Positions 25,701 through 37,700 of a stretch of DNA of 64,000 nt are shown here, in pieces (position 1 is the stretch's first letter; each line of letters begins with the position of its first letter). A program made the position numbers and the translations under genes. Source of the DNA: Capitulum mitella (lineage: Eukaryota; Arthropoda; Thecostraca; Pollicipedomorpha; Pollicipedidae). Under the pieces are notes generated by a model. The model was given only the letters and a program-made list of their open reading frames with translations, did no database searches and had not been told where the DNA came from. The DNA lies in contig CP099842.1 in assembly GCA_030062745.1 (NCBI GenBank), positions 6,863,822 through 6,927,821 on the forward strand, in the 5' to 3' direction.

Positions 25701-28700
25701 ACGCGGACGCCGTTCAGCAGGTGCGGACTCTGACGCTGCCGCCGCTCTGGGACATCAAGTCTGCCGTGCTGCCGTGCCTCTTGTCGGTCGTCCTGTCGGA
25801 CTGTCGGATTTTCTGCCGCCAGTAGTTGTTCATCTGCCTGTAGTTGCCCGCAGTGTGCCACCCTGTCGGACTCAGAGGTTGTCGCGTATCTGTGGCCGCC
25901 AGTTCGGCGTCGGCCTGTCGTGTCTGCAGTCTGCCACCCGGTCGGACTGCGGTGATTGCCGGTCTGCGGCCGGTAGTTGTGCGGTCGTGTTGTGTCTGCC
26001 GCCGGCCGTTTCTGCCGCCCTGTGTCTTGGTGTCCGGATTTGTCTGCGCCTGTCTGACCGGGCTGACGCCTCGCCAGGCGAAGGAGCAGGCGGCGCAGTT
26101 CTCCCGGGCGCAGCACTTCCAGCGGGAGGAGATCACCGAGCGGTCGGAGCAGGTGGCGCGCCGCTTCGCCGGCCTGGCCGAGCCGCTCCAGATTCGGCGC
26201 GACAACCTGGAGGAGGCGCTCCAGCTGCACCAGTTCATCAGGTCAGACCGCCGCGGCGGCGGCTCCGGGACCGACGGCGGGGGATACACGGGGTGTACTG
26301 CCAGTCCTCCGGGGAGATGTTCTGCGAGTGAGCTCTTCCGGACGTCATGGATTCCGGAGTGTCATTGGTCCTTAATTCTGAAAGCTCAATTCTGTTTCAC
26401 TGTTTTTAAGAGACGCCGTGTCGTTTGCCGGAGGTGATTGTCGCCATGGCAACTGCCGGCCGTGGTGGGCCGTGCCGTAACGCCGCGCCGTGCCGCCGAC
26501 AGGGACGTGGAGGACGAGATGAGCTGGCTGGCCGAGAAGGAGCCGCAGGCCACCTCGGCCGACCTCGGCGCCTCGCTCGCCCAGGTCCAGAGTCTGCAGA
26601 AGAACCACCAGGTGCGTACAGCTGCGCTGCGGACCGAGAACAGGCGGCGGCCGCCGCACGGTGACGTGAAGGCATCACGGCGGCGATTTCGTCCGACCCA
26701 GCTGTCTTTCTGCGAGCTGTTTGCTTGAAGCCGATGGACGAATGGAAGTCCTTCTAACAGCACGTTGTCTGTTATGTATCGCGGCGTCTTCTGGCATTCG
26801 TTTGGATTTGTAGATTTCGCCTGGCAGATTGCATTCGTCGACATCTCGTGACGTGGCGTTTTACAGGCAGTCTCATTCCAGTGCGAAACAGTTCGAAGTG
26901 ACGCGAACTTACCAGTGTCTCGCTGGTAAGTTCGTAAATGTGGTAAGTCGACAGCCGACCCTCGCCGGATACGCGACGGCGGCCGGCTCGTCTAATTCCT
27001 CGCCCCACCCCCTCCCTTCCGTCGGCAGGCGCTGGAGGCCGAGATCCAGTCGCACGAGCCGGTGATCACGGCGCTGGGCAGTGCCGCCCAGCAGATGGTG
27101 CGCGCCAACCACTTCGCCTCCGCCGAGGTGGACCGACGCTGGCGGCAGCTGCAGGACCGGCACGGCCAGCTGCGGGACGCGGCCAGCGTGCGCCGGCTCC
27201 GCCTGCTGGACGCCGCCGAGTCGCAGCAGGTGCGCGCCGGCCAGTGCTGCCGGCTGAGACCGGGACCGGACTTGGCCTGGTTTTGTGCCGGGAGAGTTGT
27301 TGATTGACTCCAAACTTTTGCACCCCGCCCCTCCATACACGTACTAACTTGTCATGGGTTGACATTTTTAAATGACAAAATGATTGTGTTTGACTCATTG
27401 GGGCATTGTTAATTCGCTCGTTATCGGAATTAATTTCTCCGTTTTTGCTTGTGGGACGTGCACTGGAGACCTGTTGCCGTCAGTATAGCCGTTTCGTCTC
27501 ATCGTTCCGTGATGGCGGGAGAGTGGGCACGCCATTGACGATCCTTCTGGTGCGTGATGCTAATGAGCCGCCGCTTCGCCGGCAGTTCTACGCCGAGGCT
27601 GAGGAGGCCGACAAGTGGATGAAGGAACGGAAGCCGCTGCTGACCTCGCAGGACACGGGCAAGGACCGCGACGCGGTGAAGTCGCTCATGAAGAAGCTAG
27701 ACCTGATCGAGCGTGACATCTCCAACTTCAACCAGGTTAGCGCCGTCGGCAGGGTGACGTTTACAGGCTGCTGCAGGCGACTAGATGCAGTTTAGCCGTA
27801 CAGCCGTCTGTATTGCTGTCGAATTAGATACTGGTTTGCTGGCCTGTTACCAGTTGCTTTGGAGTTGACGTCGGTTAACACTAGTCAGACGCATCTTTTT
27901 CATAAAGACTCTGTGTTGTCTGCACGTTTTCCCGCCCCAGTCGATCCTCGTCCTAGTTTCTTACCAGCTCTCGCGATGATAGCTTCTGCCCCAAAAGACG
28001 CCTCCTCGCGCTGGACCGCCGCACGCCGCTGACGCGCCGTCTCCTCGGCCAGGTGATCGCCAAGCTGTCGCAGCTCTGCCAGCGGCTGGCCGACCGCGGC
28101 CACTTCGACGCGGAGGCGATGGCGGCGCGCCAGGCGCGGCTGGAGGAGCAGTACGCGGAGCTGGGCGGCCTGCTGGAGACGCGCCGGCACCGGCTGCAAC
28201 AGAGCGGCCAGCTGTTCCGCTACCTGGCCGAGGCGGACGAGGCCGTCGCCTGGGTCTCCGACCAGATGCAGGCGGCCGCCTCCGAGGACTACGGCCGCGA
28301 CGTCGAGCACGTCGAGCTGCTGGTACGTGGCGGCCGTGCTCGGCACGTGCCGGCACGGCTGGCTGAGGTGGGCTCGTGCGGCCGACGGACATTGGCTACG
28401 TGCCGTTGTATTACCCGGATAGCACCACATTCGCGGAGATTGAGCGTCAGCAGGTGTGGGGAGTTTGACGCGTCAGTCGTTCACGCCCGTCTCGCCTGTG
28501 TTTTGTCGGTAACTCGCGGTTGACCACTCGGCTGCCGGCGCGGTGTCCGGATCGCCTGACGCAGCGCCGCGCGCCGCCCGGCAGATCAACAAGTTCGACA
28601 CGTTCCTAAGCGGTCTGCAGTCAAACGAGGAGCGGGTGACGTCGGTGGAGGAGAGCGCGCGCCAGCTGGTGGCCGCCGGCCACCCGCAGCCGGAGCGGAT

Positions 28701-31700
28701 CCTGCAGAAGGCGGCCGACCTGCGCCAGATGTGGGACGACCTGCGCGAGCTGACCCAGGCGCGCCAGGAGGTCAGAGACGCCGGCGCCGGATCGCGGCTG
28801 GGCTGCGCGCAGCGCGTCGGTCAGAGTCTCGATTGACCCTGTGTCGTGAGATACGGAGCTCGGACGCTCCGTTGCCTTTCAGAACACGCTGCGGTTATGT
28901 CAGTAGCGTTGCCAGCTTGCCCACAAACTAGTCGTAAGCTGAGGCTGCAAAAGCCTTAGTCTTAACATCCTCAGGTTGATGTACGTTAGCCAGACTGACA
29001 TCAGTGGCGCTGCCACTGGTCGTTGTGTGATCTCACCTGCACTTGAGTGTTGGTGAGATCCGGCGGCCCTCGGACGGGGATGCGCCGGCCATGAAACCGA
29101 CGCTGTGCCGCGGCTGGTTGCAGGCGCTGCTCGGCGCCAAGCAGGTGCACGTGTTCGACCGGGACGCCGACGAGACGATCGGCTGGATCGCCGAGAAGGA
29201 GGCGGCCCTGTCAACAGACGACTACGGCCACGACCTGGACTCGATCCAGGCGCTGGTGCGCCGCCACCAGGGCTTCGAGCGCGACCTGGCTGCCGTCAAA
29301 GAACAGGTGCGGCGCCGCGGCCTGGGAAAAGGGGTAGAGACCCGGCGGGGAACGGTGAACAAGGATGGACGTGAACTGACGAATCTGCACCAGAGGTTTG
29401 CCACCGACCTGGGATGACATAGGCGGAGCTCGTGGCTTGGAACGTAAGCTTGGCGACGTACGTGTTCACCTGGGAGAGAAATACGGGGTCGCCGGCGGTT
29501 TTTGTAAGCCATTACTACCCTGGAACGGCTTAAGGCTAATGCTGAAATGGAAAAATGGGAAATGAATGCAACCCCCAGCCCTTTTCATACGTCTGTGGTT
29601 GACTGCATGCTGACGGACGAGAGATTAATGGGACGGTAGATGTCGTTTGAGAGGCCATAGTCCAACTGGTCCTGACCGTCACTCTGGACCTCCGCAGGTG
29701 GAGCAGGTGGTGGCCGAAGCCAAGCGTCTGGCCGCCCAGTTTCCGGACGCGCGAGACCATATCAGCGTGAAGCACGAGGACACGGTGCAGGCGTGGAACG
29801 ACCTGCTGGACAAGTCTGCCCAGCGCAAGGACAAGCTGGAACAGGCCGCCGACATCCAGGCCTACTTCGATGAATACAGGGATCTAATGTGAGCTGCTTC
29901 CCTGTCGGTGTGACGGTGTAGCAGTTCATTTGCAGTCCCCTTTCAAGATCAACTTTGTCTCAGAGTGGTTCGTGCGCTGTCCTGCTAGGATGCGGGTCAT
30001 TAGGCTGGTGGGCCGGCAGTACTGCCGATGGTTTGGTTGTCACGCGGGCGGTGCCGGCTGGTCCGTCTGCCTCGGCCGCGGGTCTGGACCTTCGGCCGGT
30101 GCGGCGCCGGCCGGATCGTCGTGACCGTGACCGTGACCGTGACCGCGCGCCGTCGCAGGGCGTGGATCAACGAGCTGCTGGCCAAGATCACGGCGCCGGA
30201 GCTGGCGCGGGACGTGGCCGGCGCCGAGGCGCTGATCACGCGTCACGCCGAGTACCAGGCCGAGCTGCAGACCCGGCAGGACGCCGTGGACGCGGTGAGG
30301 GCCGGACCCAGACCGGCCGGAGCGGGCGCGGCGCCGAGGCCGGCCAGAGGTGCCTTTGTGAAGGTTGTGTTGTGCGGTTTTACTGACGGACATCGGTGTG
30401 CAGCTTCAGGTGTCGTTGGCCCTGGGACTGGTAGACGAAGTTGGATTGGCTTGGGGTTCGAATTGTTATGCCTTTCATGTGTAGGGGCAGTGGTCGACAA
30501 CTGGACTCTGATGCCGTTATCCTGGCTAGATGCCCTTGTATTATCCGGATAACGTCGCATTCGTGGCTCGCGACTAACCCCCGCGCGGTCCGCAGTTCAT
30601 CTCACGTGGCCGGGAGCTGGTGATGAACGGACACTTCATGGCCAACGACATCCAGGAGAAGGTGTCCGTGCTGGGCGCCCGGCGGGACCTGCTCGGCCAG
30701 ACCTGGAAGGACCGCAACGACATCTACGAGCAGAGTCTGGACACGCAGGTTAGTCCACGGGCGGTGCGGCCTGGTGACACTCGTGCGGTCATGTCGGACT
30801 TCTTCCTCTTCTCCCCGGCTGGTCGGTCGGCGCCGCCCTGCTGAGGCCGTGACCGAGTGATGGTGTTTGGCCGGCCGAGCCGAGCCCTGGCCGCGGCACC
30901 GACGTCGGCCGCTGCCGCAGGTCTTCAAGCGGGACGCCGCCCAGCTGGAGACGTGGCTGTCCAGCCGCGAGCCGGTGCTGAACGACCCGAGCGTGGGCGC
31001 CAGCATCGGCGAGGTCGAGGAGCTGATTCGCCGCCACGACGACTTCCTCAAGACGGTCGAGTCGCAGGAGGACAAGTTTGATGCGCTGCGGCGCACGACG
31101 CTGGTGAGCAGCCTCCGGGGACGCCAGCAGATCGGTTGGATGGTTTTTGGGGGCGGTTTCAGGGGTGGCGGTGCAATCATTGGGCAGTTAGACGCGCGGT
31201 TCGGTCAACGGGCAAAGCTTAAGGCGTTGTGATGGCGTTTTGTGACAGTGTGTGGTGGGTAAACGAGGGACGATAAACGTGGTTGGCATTTTGTCGTGAC
31301 GTCATAATGAAGGCAGAATGTCGGTCGAAAGGAGTAAAATCCCCCAGAATTAGCTTCTCCCGGATAGTCGTTCATGGCGCTGTGTGCGATCGTGCAGACC
31401 GTGACGTCACGGTTCTGTCACCGTCAGACCGTGACGCCGCAGTGCCGTCTGAACGTGACGTGTCGGTTGTCTGAGTTGTGGCTCGATCTGACCGAGCGCC
31501 GCGCCGCCAGCTGGAGGAGGCGTTTGAGCGGATGCGGCGCCGCGAGGAGGAGGCGCGCGTGGCCGAACAGAAGCGACGCGAGGAGGAGCGGCTGCGCCAG
31601 ATCCGGCAGCAGGAGGTGGATCGCATCACCAAGGTATGGAGCCGCCGTCAGCTGAGGTTCCGTCCGCCTGGCCGGCCGACGACCACAAACGAGTAGTACT

Positions 31701-34700
31701 TATAGTCGAGCGAATTATTCACTGCGTCAAGCTCAGTACGGTGTTTATCAGGAGGTAGAACAGCCTGTCTGGATATGTCGGAGGCAGTGTTGTTACCGAA
31801 GCGGTTCTTGACTAGCGACCCGTATCTTACGCTCTTCCCGTCCCCGCCTCGTCTCACCCGGTCCGTTGTGCACGCGGCCGAACCACTGCAGTCGGCTGAG
31901 CCCGCTGACGGTGTATCTCTGCCTGTCCACAGGAGCGGCGCGGTCTGGAGCTGGAGCACGAGGCCGGGGACGCCAGTCCCAGGTAAGCGGGCGGGACGGG
32001 ACGGCCGCGCCGCCCTGAGCCGGCCGCCGGACGGCCGCGCCGCCCTCCCGTGCGCTCTCTGGCGCCCACTAACGGCTCTTCAGTGGCTCTGTCAGTGTGT
32101 AGGGCGCGGCCCGGCCGCTGACCGCCCCGCGGACGGGCCCGGTGTCGGCGCCCCGTGCCGAGGCGCAGTCGATGTCGCTCGGAGCCGGGCGACCGCCCGT
32201 GTGGGCGGAGTCTGATTCGCTGTCGCCCCGCCCCCGCAGCCCGGCCGCCGACGACGCCCAGCCGGACGAGCTCTCTCAATCCGCCTCGTTTCCAGACGTG
32301 AACGAGAGGTATTTGGGTCCGCGGCGGACGCTTAACCCGGCCGCTGCTGCCATCTAGCGCTAACCGGGAATGGCTCTAGTTGTCACGGATGTCAGTAGGT
32401 GGTACGCCAGGCGCTTCCGGGCTCTAACTACGGGTTCGGTGGTCGTTAATTTTGTTCCGCTCGCCCCACGGTATGTTCAGTTTCGCTCACTACCGTCCCA
32501 CAAAATTCGTGTGTTCAGAGTTAGACGTGTGGTTTTTAGTTTGCTTCGTTGTCGTGTCCTTTGAGCTTATTTCACCACCAACACCAGTTACGTAGGAGAA
32601 GCAGCAGACACTCACGTGCGCACTGGCCGACACATCTCAGTTGCCGTTGATGTGCATCTTAACATTAAGCCATGTGTCACAGTAGCTCCCACCGTTATTA
32701 CCGTAACCGTAGCGGACCGGTTTTTACCACGACACTTCGCCGTCATGTGCTTCCGTCACGTGACACCGCACCATACCTCCGTTCGCCGGGGCGTAGACGG
32801 GCCAGTCTGGACGCGGTACAACCCTGGCTTTGTACACACGCTGCGGATGGGGCCGGCGCGGCGGCCGCACGGAGCCGGCTGTGCCCGCTGGCCTGTACAC
32901 CTCCGCCGGGTTAGCGGTGTACAGCCGTACTGCCGGGTGTCCGTCTGTCGGCCTGTAGACCTGCGCCGGGTTAGCGCTGTACAGCCGTACTGCCGGGTGT
33001 CCGTCTGTCGGCCTGTGGACCCGCGCCGGGTTAGCGGTGTACAGCCGTACTGCCGGGTGTCCGTCCGTCGGCCTGTGGACCCGCGCCGGGTTAGCGGTGT
33101 ACAGCCGTACTGCCGGACGTCCGTCTGCCGCTGCCATCGCTGCCAGCTGTGCCGGGACAGGTTGACGCCACTCACGATGCTTCCTGCTGATCGGTTTCGA
33201 CTTTTGCTGTTTTGTTGCTGATGTTCCTTTTTTCTTACATGATTTGATTGATGTGTTTTATCGTTATTTGCTTTCCTCTTTTTTTATTTGTTGTCATTTT
33301 CTTTTTTGCTGACTTTCTTCCCTTTTGCATGTCACTGTTGCCGGACCATCATTCTGAAAAATGTCTAAATTGTAAAAAAGTTGATGCGGGATGTGATGTC
33401 AGTACCTTATGAGTTTGTGTTGAGTATGATGGAAGGGATTATGATTAATTTTGCCCGATGGTGCTTTCCTTCATCGTTTTACACGTTTAAAGGCTTTGGA
33501 GGAAAATCTACCTGTAGGTAGTGCGGATCATTAAGAATTTAGCCTATACACACGCTGTGTTACATGACGCCATGATACTGCGTTTAGTTTCAGAACCAAT
33601 TTGTGTATGCAGAGCCTGTCCTTATCGTTACATGGTGGTATTCACAGGATGCTCCTGAAGAACCCCATGCTGACGGAGAAAAAGATGGGCAGCCAGTCAA
33701 GTCTTTCTAGTCTTAAGCGAGGTGAGTGTAGTCCTCGACACAGCTGTTCAGGCGTCCAGTGTTTTGACGTTTCTTGGCGTTGTTCTTCACATGGCGTCTG
33801 ACGGCCTGGCTCGCTAGTTCAAACCGCGGCCGAGCAGCCGGGTAACGGCGAGGGCGGGGCGGAACCGAGCCGTGGTCACCAGCTGCCAGTGCTCGGCTCT
33901 GGGTGGAGGTGTTTTGATCGGCCGCCCCCTGTTCACGGTGTCGCCGGCGGCTGTCCGTTACAGAACGCCCAACGCTGTGACCTACCCCGGCTCTGCCTCT
34001 CCTGTCCGCGGTCCGGTCTCCCGTTCTCGCGTGCCCTCCTCTCTGGGTCCGTCTGTCCCCTGCAGTCTCGCCTGCACCCATCTTTCTTTCTTTGCAGTCT
34101 GTTAATGTCTCCGCCTGTCACACCGAATTAACGTACTTGTCACACTTAACCCGCTCACTCCACGTCCGCTCGTCTCCCCGCGTGTGGCGACGTGGCGCTC
34201 CCCGCCACCTGGCCGCCAGAGCCGCCGCTGACCCGCTCTGGCCGTGTTCTAGTGTTCCGCCAGGGATCGCAGCTGCTGTTCAGGGGTAGGTGACGGACGC
34301 GCCGGGCGCTCCCCCCCTCGTTTGTCTGTCTGTAGCTCGCTATGTGTTGGCCGGACGGCGACCAGAGACCGGCCGCCTGGCCCCGCACCCGCCAGAGCTG
34401 CCGCCACGGCGCACGTGTCGAGTTCAGATGCCCCACCTCGGCTGGAAGCACGGAGTCGAGTCGTGGACTCCTCTGCCGGACATAGAGACACCTGTCTGTT
34501 TTGTTTTGCGGCTCGGATGTTGGCAGGGCGTGCCGGCAGCTTCCGATGCTCGCCCGGTACCCGTGGAGCTGGGCAGAGCTGGTCGAGTCTGTGTTGTGCG
34601 CAGAGAGCAGCGAAGGACGTTGGTGTAGCGGGCTGTTCGATGTTAAGACTGGGCCCCCTGATGTTGCGTCCTGGCTAGATGCAGTCCATGTAAGGCATGG

Positions 34701-37700
34701 CTTTGCAAGGAGAAGGCAAAGCATGTCGGCTGCCACTGAAAGTCTATGTCTTTGCATGCATTTTACTCATGATATATATTGTTAGTATTTGGAAAATGTA
34801 ATTGGTGGCTTCGGTTTTTTTTTTGCTGTGGACTCAGTAAAAAGGTTCAGGGCAAGAAATCGCGAACAGTCACATAGAACACCAACCAGCTGACAACGAA
34901 GGTCACCAGTCCGTCACATGTCAGTCTAAACTTCACACTTACCGTGCGCGACCACCCGCCGGGCCCCGGCATCCTCAATTACTCTGGGTCTTTGTGTTGA
35001 GGTGGTCACCGGTGACCGGAAGCCGATCAACTGTTCTGGGGGTCGTCCTGCCTGCCGGCCGTCGGCCGCTGACAGGTCATAACTGGCCGACGGCCGTCCG
35101 CCGCCGTCGGCCGGTGACCGCCGCCGCCGTGTCGACCGGTGACCGCTGACCGGGCCGACTGCCGCAGGCGACGTGAAGCGGGCCGAGAGCATGAAGACGG
35201 AGAACAAGAAGGCGAAGCGGACGCCGAGCTTCACCACGCGCCGACGCACGCAGAGCTTCCGCAAGGTGAAGAAGCTCGAGGAGGTGCAGAACCTGCCGCC
35301 GGTCGAGGTTGACGGCATGCTGGAGCGCAAGCAGGAGCTGCAGAGCGGCGGCAAGAAGGCAACCATCCGCAGCTGGAAGACCTACTACACAGGTGAGCGC
35401 CGTCAAAAATGGGGAAAATGGGGATGTGAAGGCCCGCCACACAGGCGAGCGCCGCAAGGTACGGGCAGAATATCCGATCCCATCGGATCCGATAGAAACA
35501 CGTAGCACACGGGGTGGGTGAGGACAGTGAAACTGGGCACGGCGTTATGAAAGCGTGCGACACGGAGAAGAGTTACCGAAATTGGTATGCCGATATGAAG
35601 ACATACCACATAGGTGAGTACTCCCCTTACGTACTATACATTCGAGGGTCGCCAGGCTTCGTATGGTGATATGAAGCCACAGGTGAGTGCACCGAAAATT
35701 GGACGATGGCGATGCCACTTTGACCACGGGGGTCGAAATACGATTTTCTGGGGTGCATGCACAGATAATCGTTGAAAGCCGAAACGCTGCAGGGTAAGCT
35801 CTGGCCACATGAATCATGACATTTTCTGTTGCGGTTGTAAGGCATAGGAAACAAAAGTAAACTACAGTGTGGTTTTCGTTTCCGTGATGGTGGCAACAGT
35901 GCTGGTGGTAGTGATGATGGCAACAATGCTGGTAATAATGATGTGTCATTGTTCTGGTACATTTTTGAGTTGTTGTTACATGTTTGATGTGGTGCTGGTG
36001 CTGGTGCCGGTGGTGTGCCCGATGGCGCGATTCCGCACGCTGACGCTCGGACACTTGCCTCGGCAGTGCTCTGCGGCCAGCTGCTCTGCTTCTTCAAGGA
36101 CGTCGACGACTTCGCCAACAGCAAGGCGGCCGCCTCGCCTTTGATCCTGTACCAGGCACGCTGCGAGCGCGCCGTCAACTACACCAAGAAGAAGAACGTG
36201 CTCCGGTCAGTGGATCCCCCCCCCCTCCGCCCTCCTGTCGCCGCCGCCTCAGGGTGCATCGCTCCGACAAATGGTCATAGGGGGAGTAGCATGGAATCAC
36301 TTGCTATTGATGTTTTCTTCATGGTGCGTCCATTTTTGCCGAGATCATCGAAACGCCCTGGACGTTCGGCATTTGCTGCTTCCTCCGCGGATTTCGGATG
36401 TGCGATGTAGCCGCTTTCGTGTTCCGTGCGCCTTTTTCTCGGTTTCTCTACGTTACGTAGAGGGGGAGAGGCGAGTTTCATCGTCGGGTTTCTCGGGGTT
36501 ATTGATAAATGGTTCTGATTGCGCGCTGAGTGTCGCCCGCCGCGTTGCAGCGTGTCGCCGACAGACGGCTCTGAATACCTGTTCGCCACCGAGAACGAGG
36601 AGCAGCTGCAGGAGTGGATCAACAAGATCGAGTTCCACGCCCAGCTGCCGCCGTCCAAGCAGCTGCTCAGCTACGACCAACAGTCGGTGAGTGGACCACC
36701 GCACCAGCTGCCGGGCCCCTGAGGCCCCGCGGCCCCGCACAGGCCCCGGCAGCGGGCCCGGGCCCGCCTTAAGAGACGGAGTCACAGCATGTGCCGGCCC
36801 GGCCTGCCGCCGCCAGCTCCAGCTAAGTCTTGTTGACTGAACTGCCTGGTGCACTCCACCGGAGACTTGGGCTCTGGGCTCCAGCGCGGGCATTGTCCCG
36901 TTTGGTAACACGTTCAAACTGGTGTGACTATTTTCGCCCGATTTTTGGGAATTCTTGCACCGATTCTTGCAACTGGGTATATGTCATTCTTAAAGTTTCA
37001 CTCACCAAGTGACGTTAAATCTTCCGTTTGAGGGCCTCTGGCCTCGCTGGGAGAGGTCTTTTGCACTACTGGATTTATCAGGCCTCTCACCACCGACCGG
37101 TGCGGTGGGTTGCACGGTCCTGACTGCACGTGGATAATACTGGCCCCTCCCTGGAGGCATGTCCTCAGACTCGGCATGGGACGTGGTGTGTCGTCTGTGG
37201 CGTGGAGAATGCTCTGTTGCACTGCGGTGCCTGCTACCTGCACGGGGAGCCGACGGTCGTCCCCTCCCCCGTCCCCGCCCCCTCAACCACCCCGCTGCAA
37301 CGGCCCAAGACTTCCTTTTTGGTAGAAGGATTTTTGATGGCAAAATTTTTAGGAAACGCCATTCGCAACTACGGTTATCCGGAGCGAGTTTGGCATTTTC
37401 CGAGTCCTATTAAAAGATGTTATAAATTTATACAAAACAGTGGGTCCAAACGTGAAGTCCTTGTGGCGGAGGCCGTTTGCCGGGCGGGTGCTGGGACGGG
37501 ACGGGCCGGAGGGAGGGACGGCCGCCGGGCGCCCTGCATGCGGTGCCGACTGCTAAGCGCGGCGGCGCGTGTGGCGGTGGTGCGCAGGCGGAGACGCCGG
37601 CCGAGGCCGCCAGCTCCGACTCCAGCCGCTCGCCGTCGCCGGCCGGCCGCCGGCCGCCGCCCGCCGAGCCCGTGTACGCCAACCTGCCGCCGCCGCAGAC

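Noticed and set aside
24869-26230. 453-codon minus-strand open frame
   Set aside because: Lies opposite kst exons 37-39 and a tandem repeat; composition is repeat-like and no fold is recognisable.
32724-33175. Minus-strand frames with a 20-residue repeated peptide
   Set aside because: Explained by the 60-bp intronic tandem repeat; no start context, splice sites or family support.
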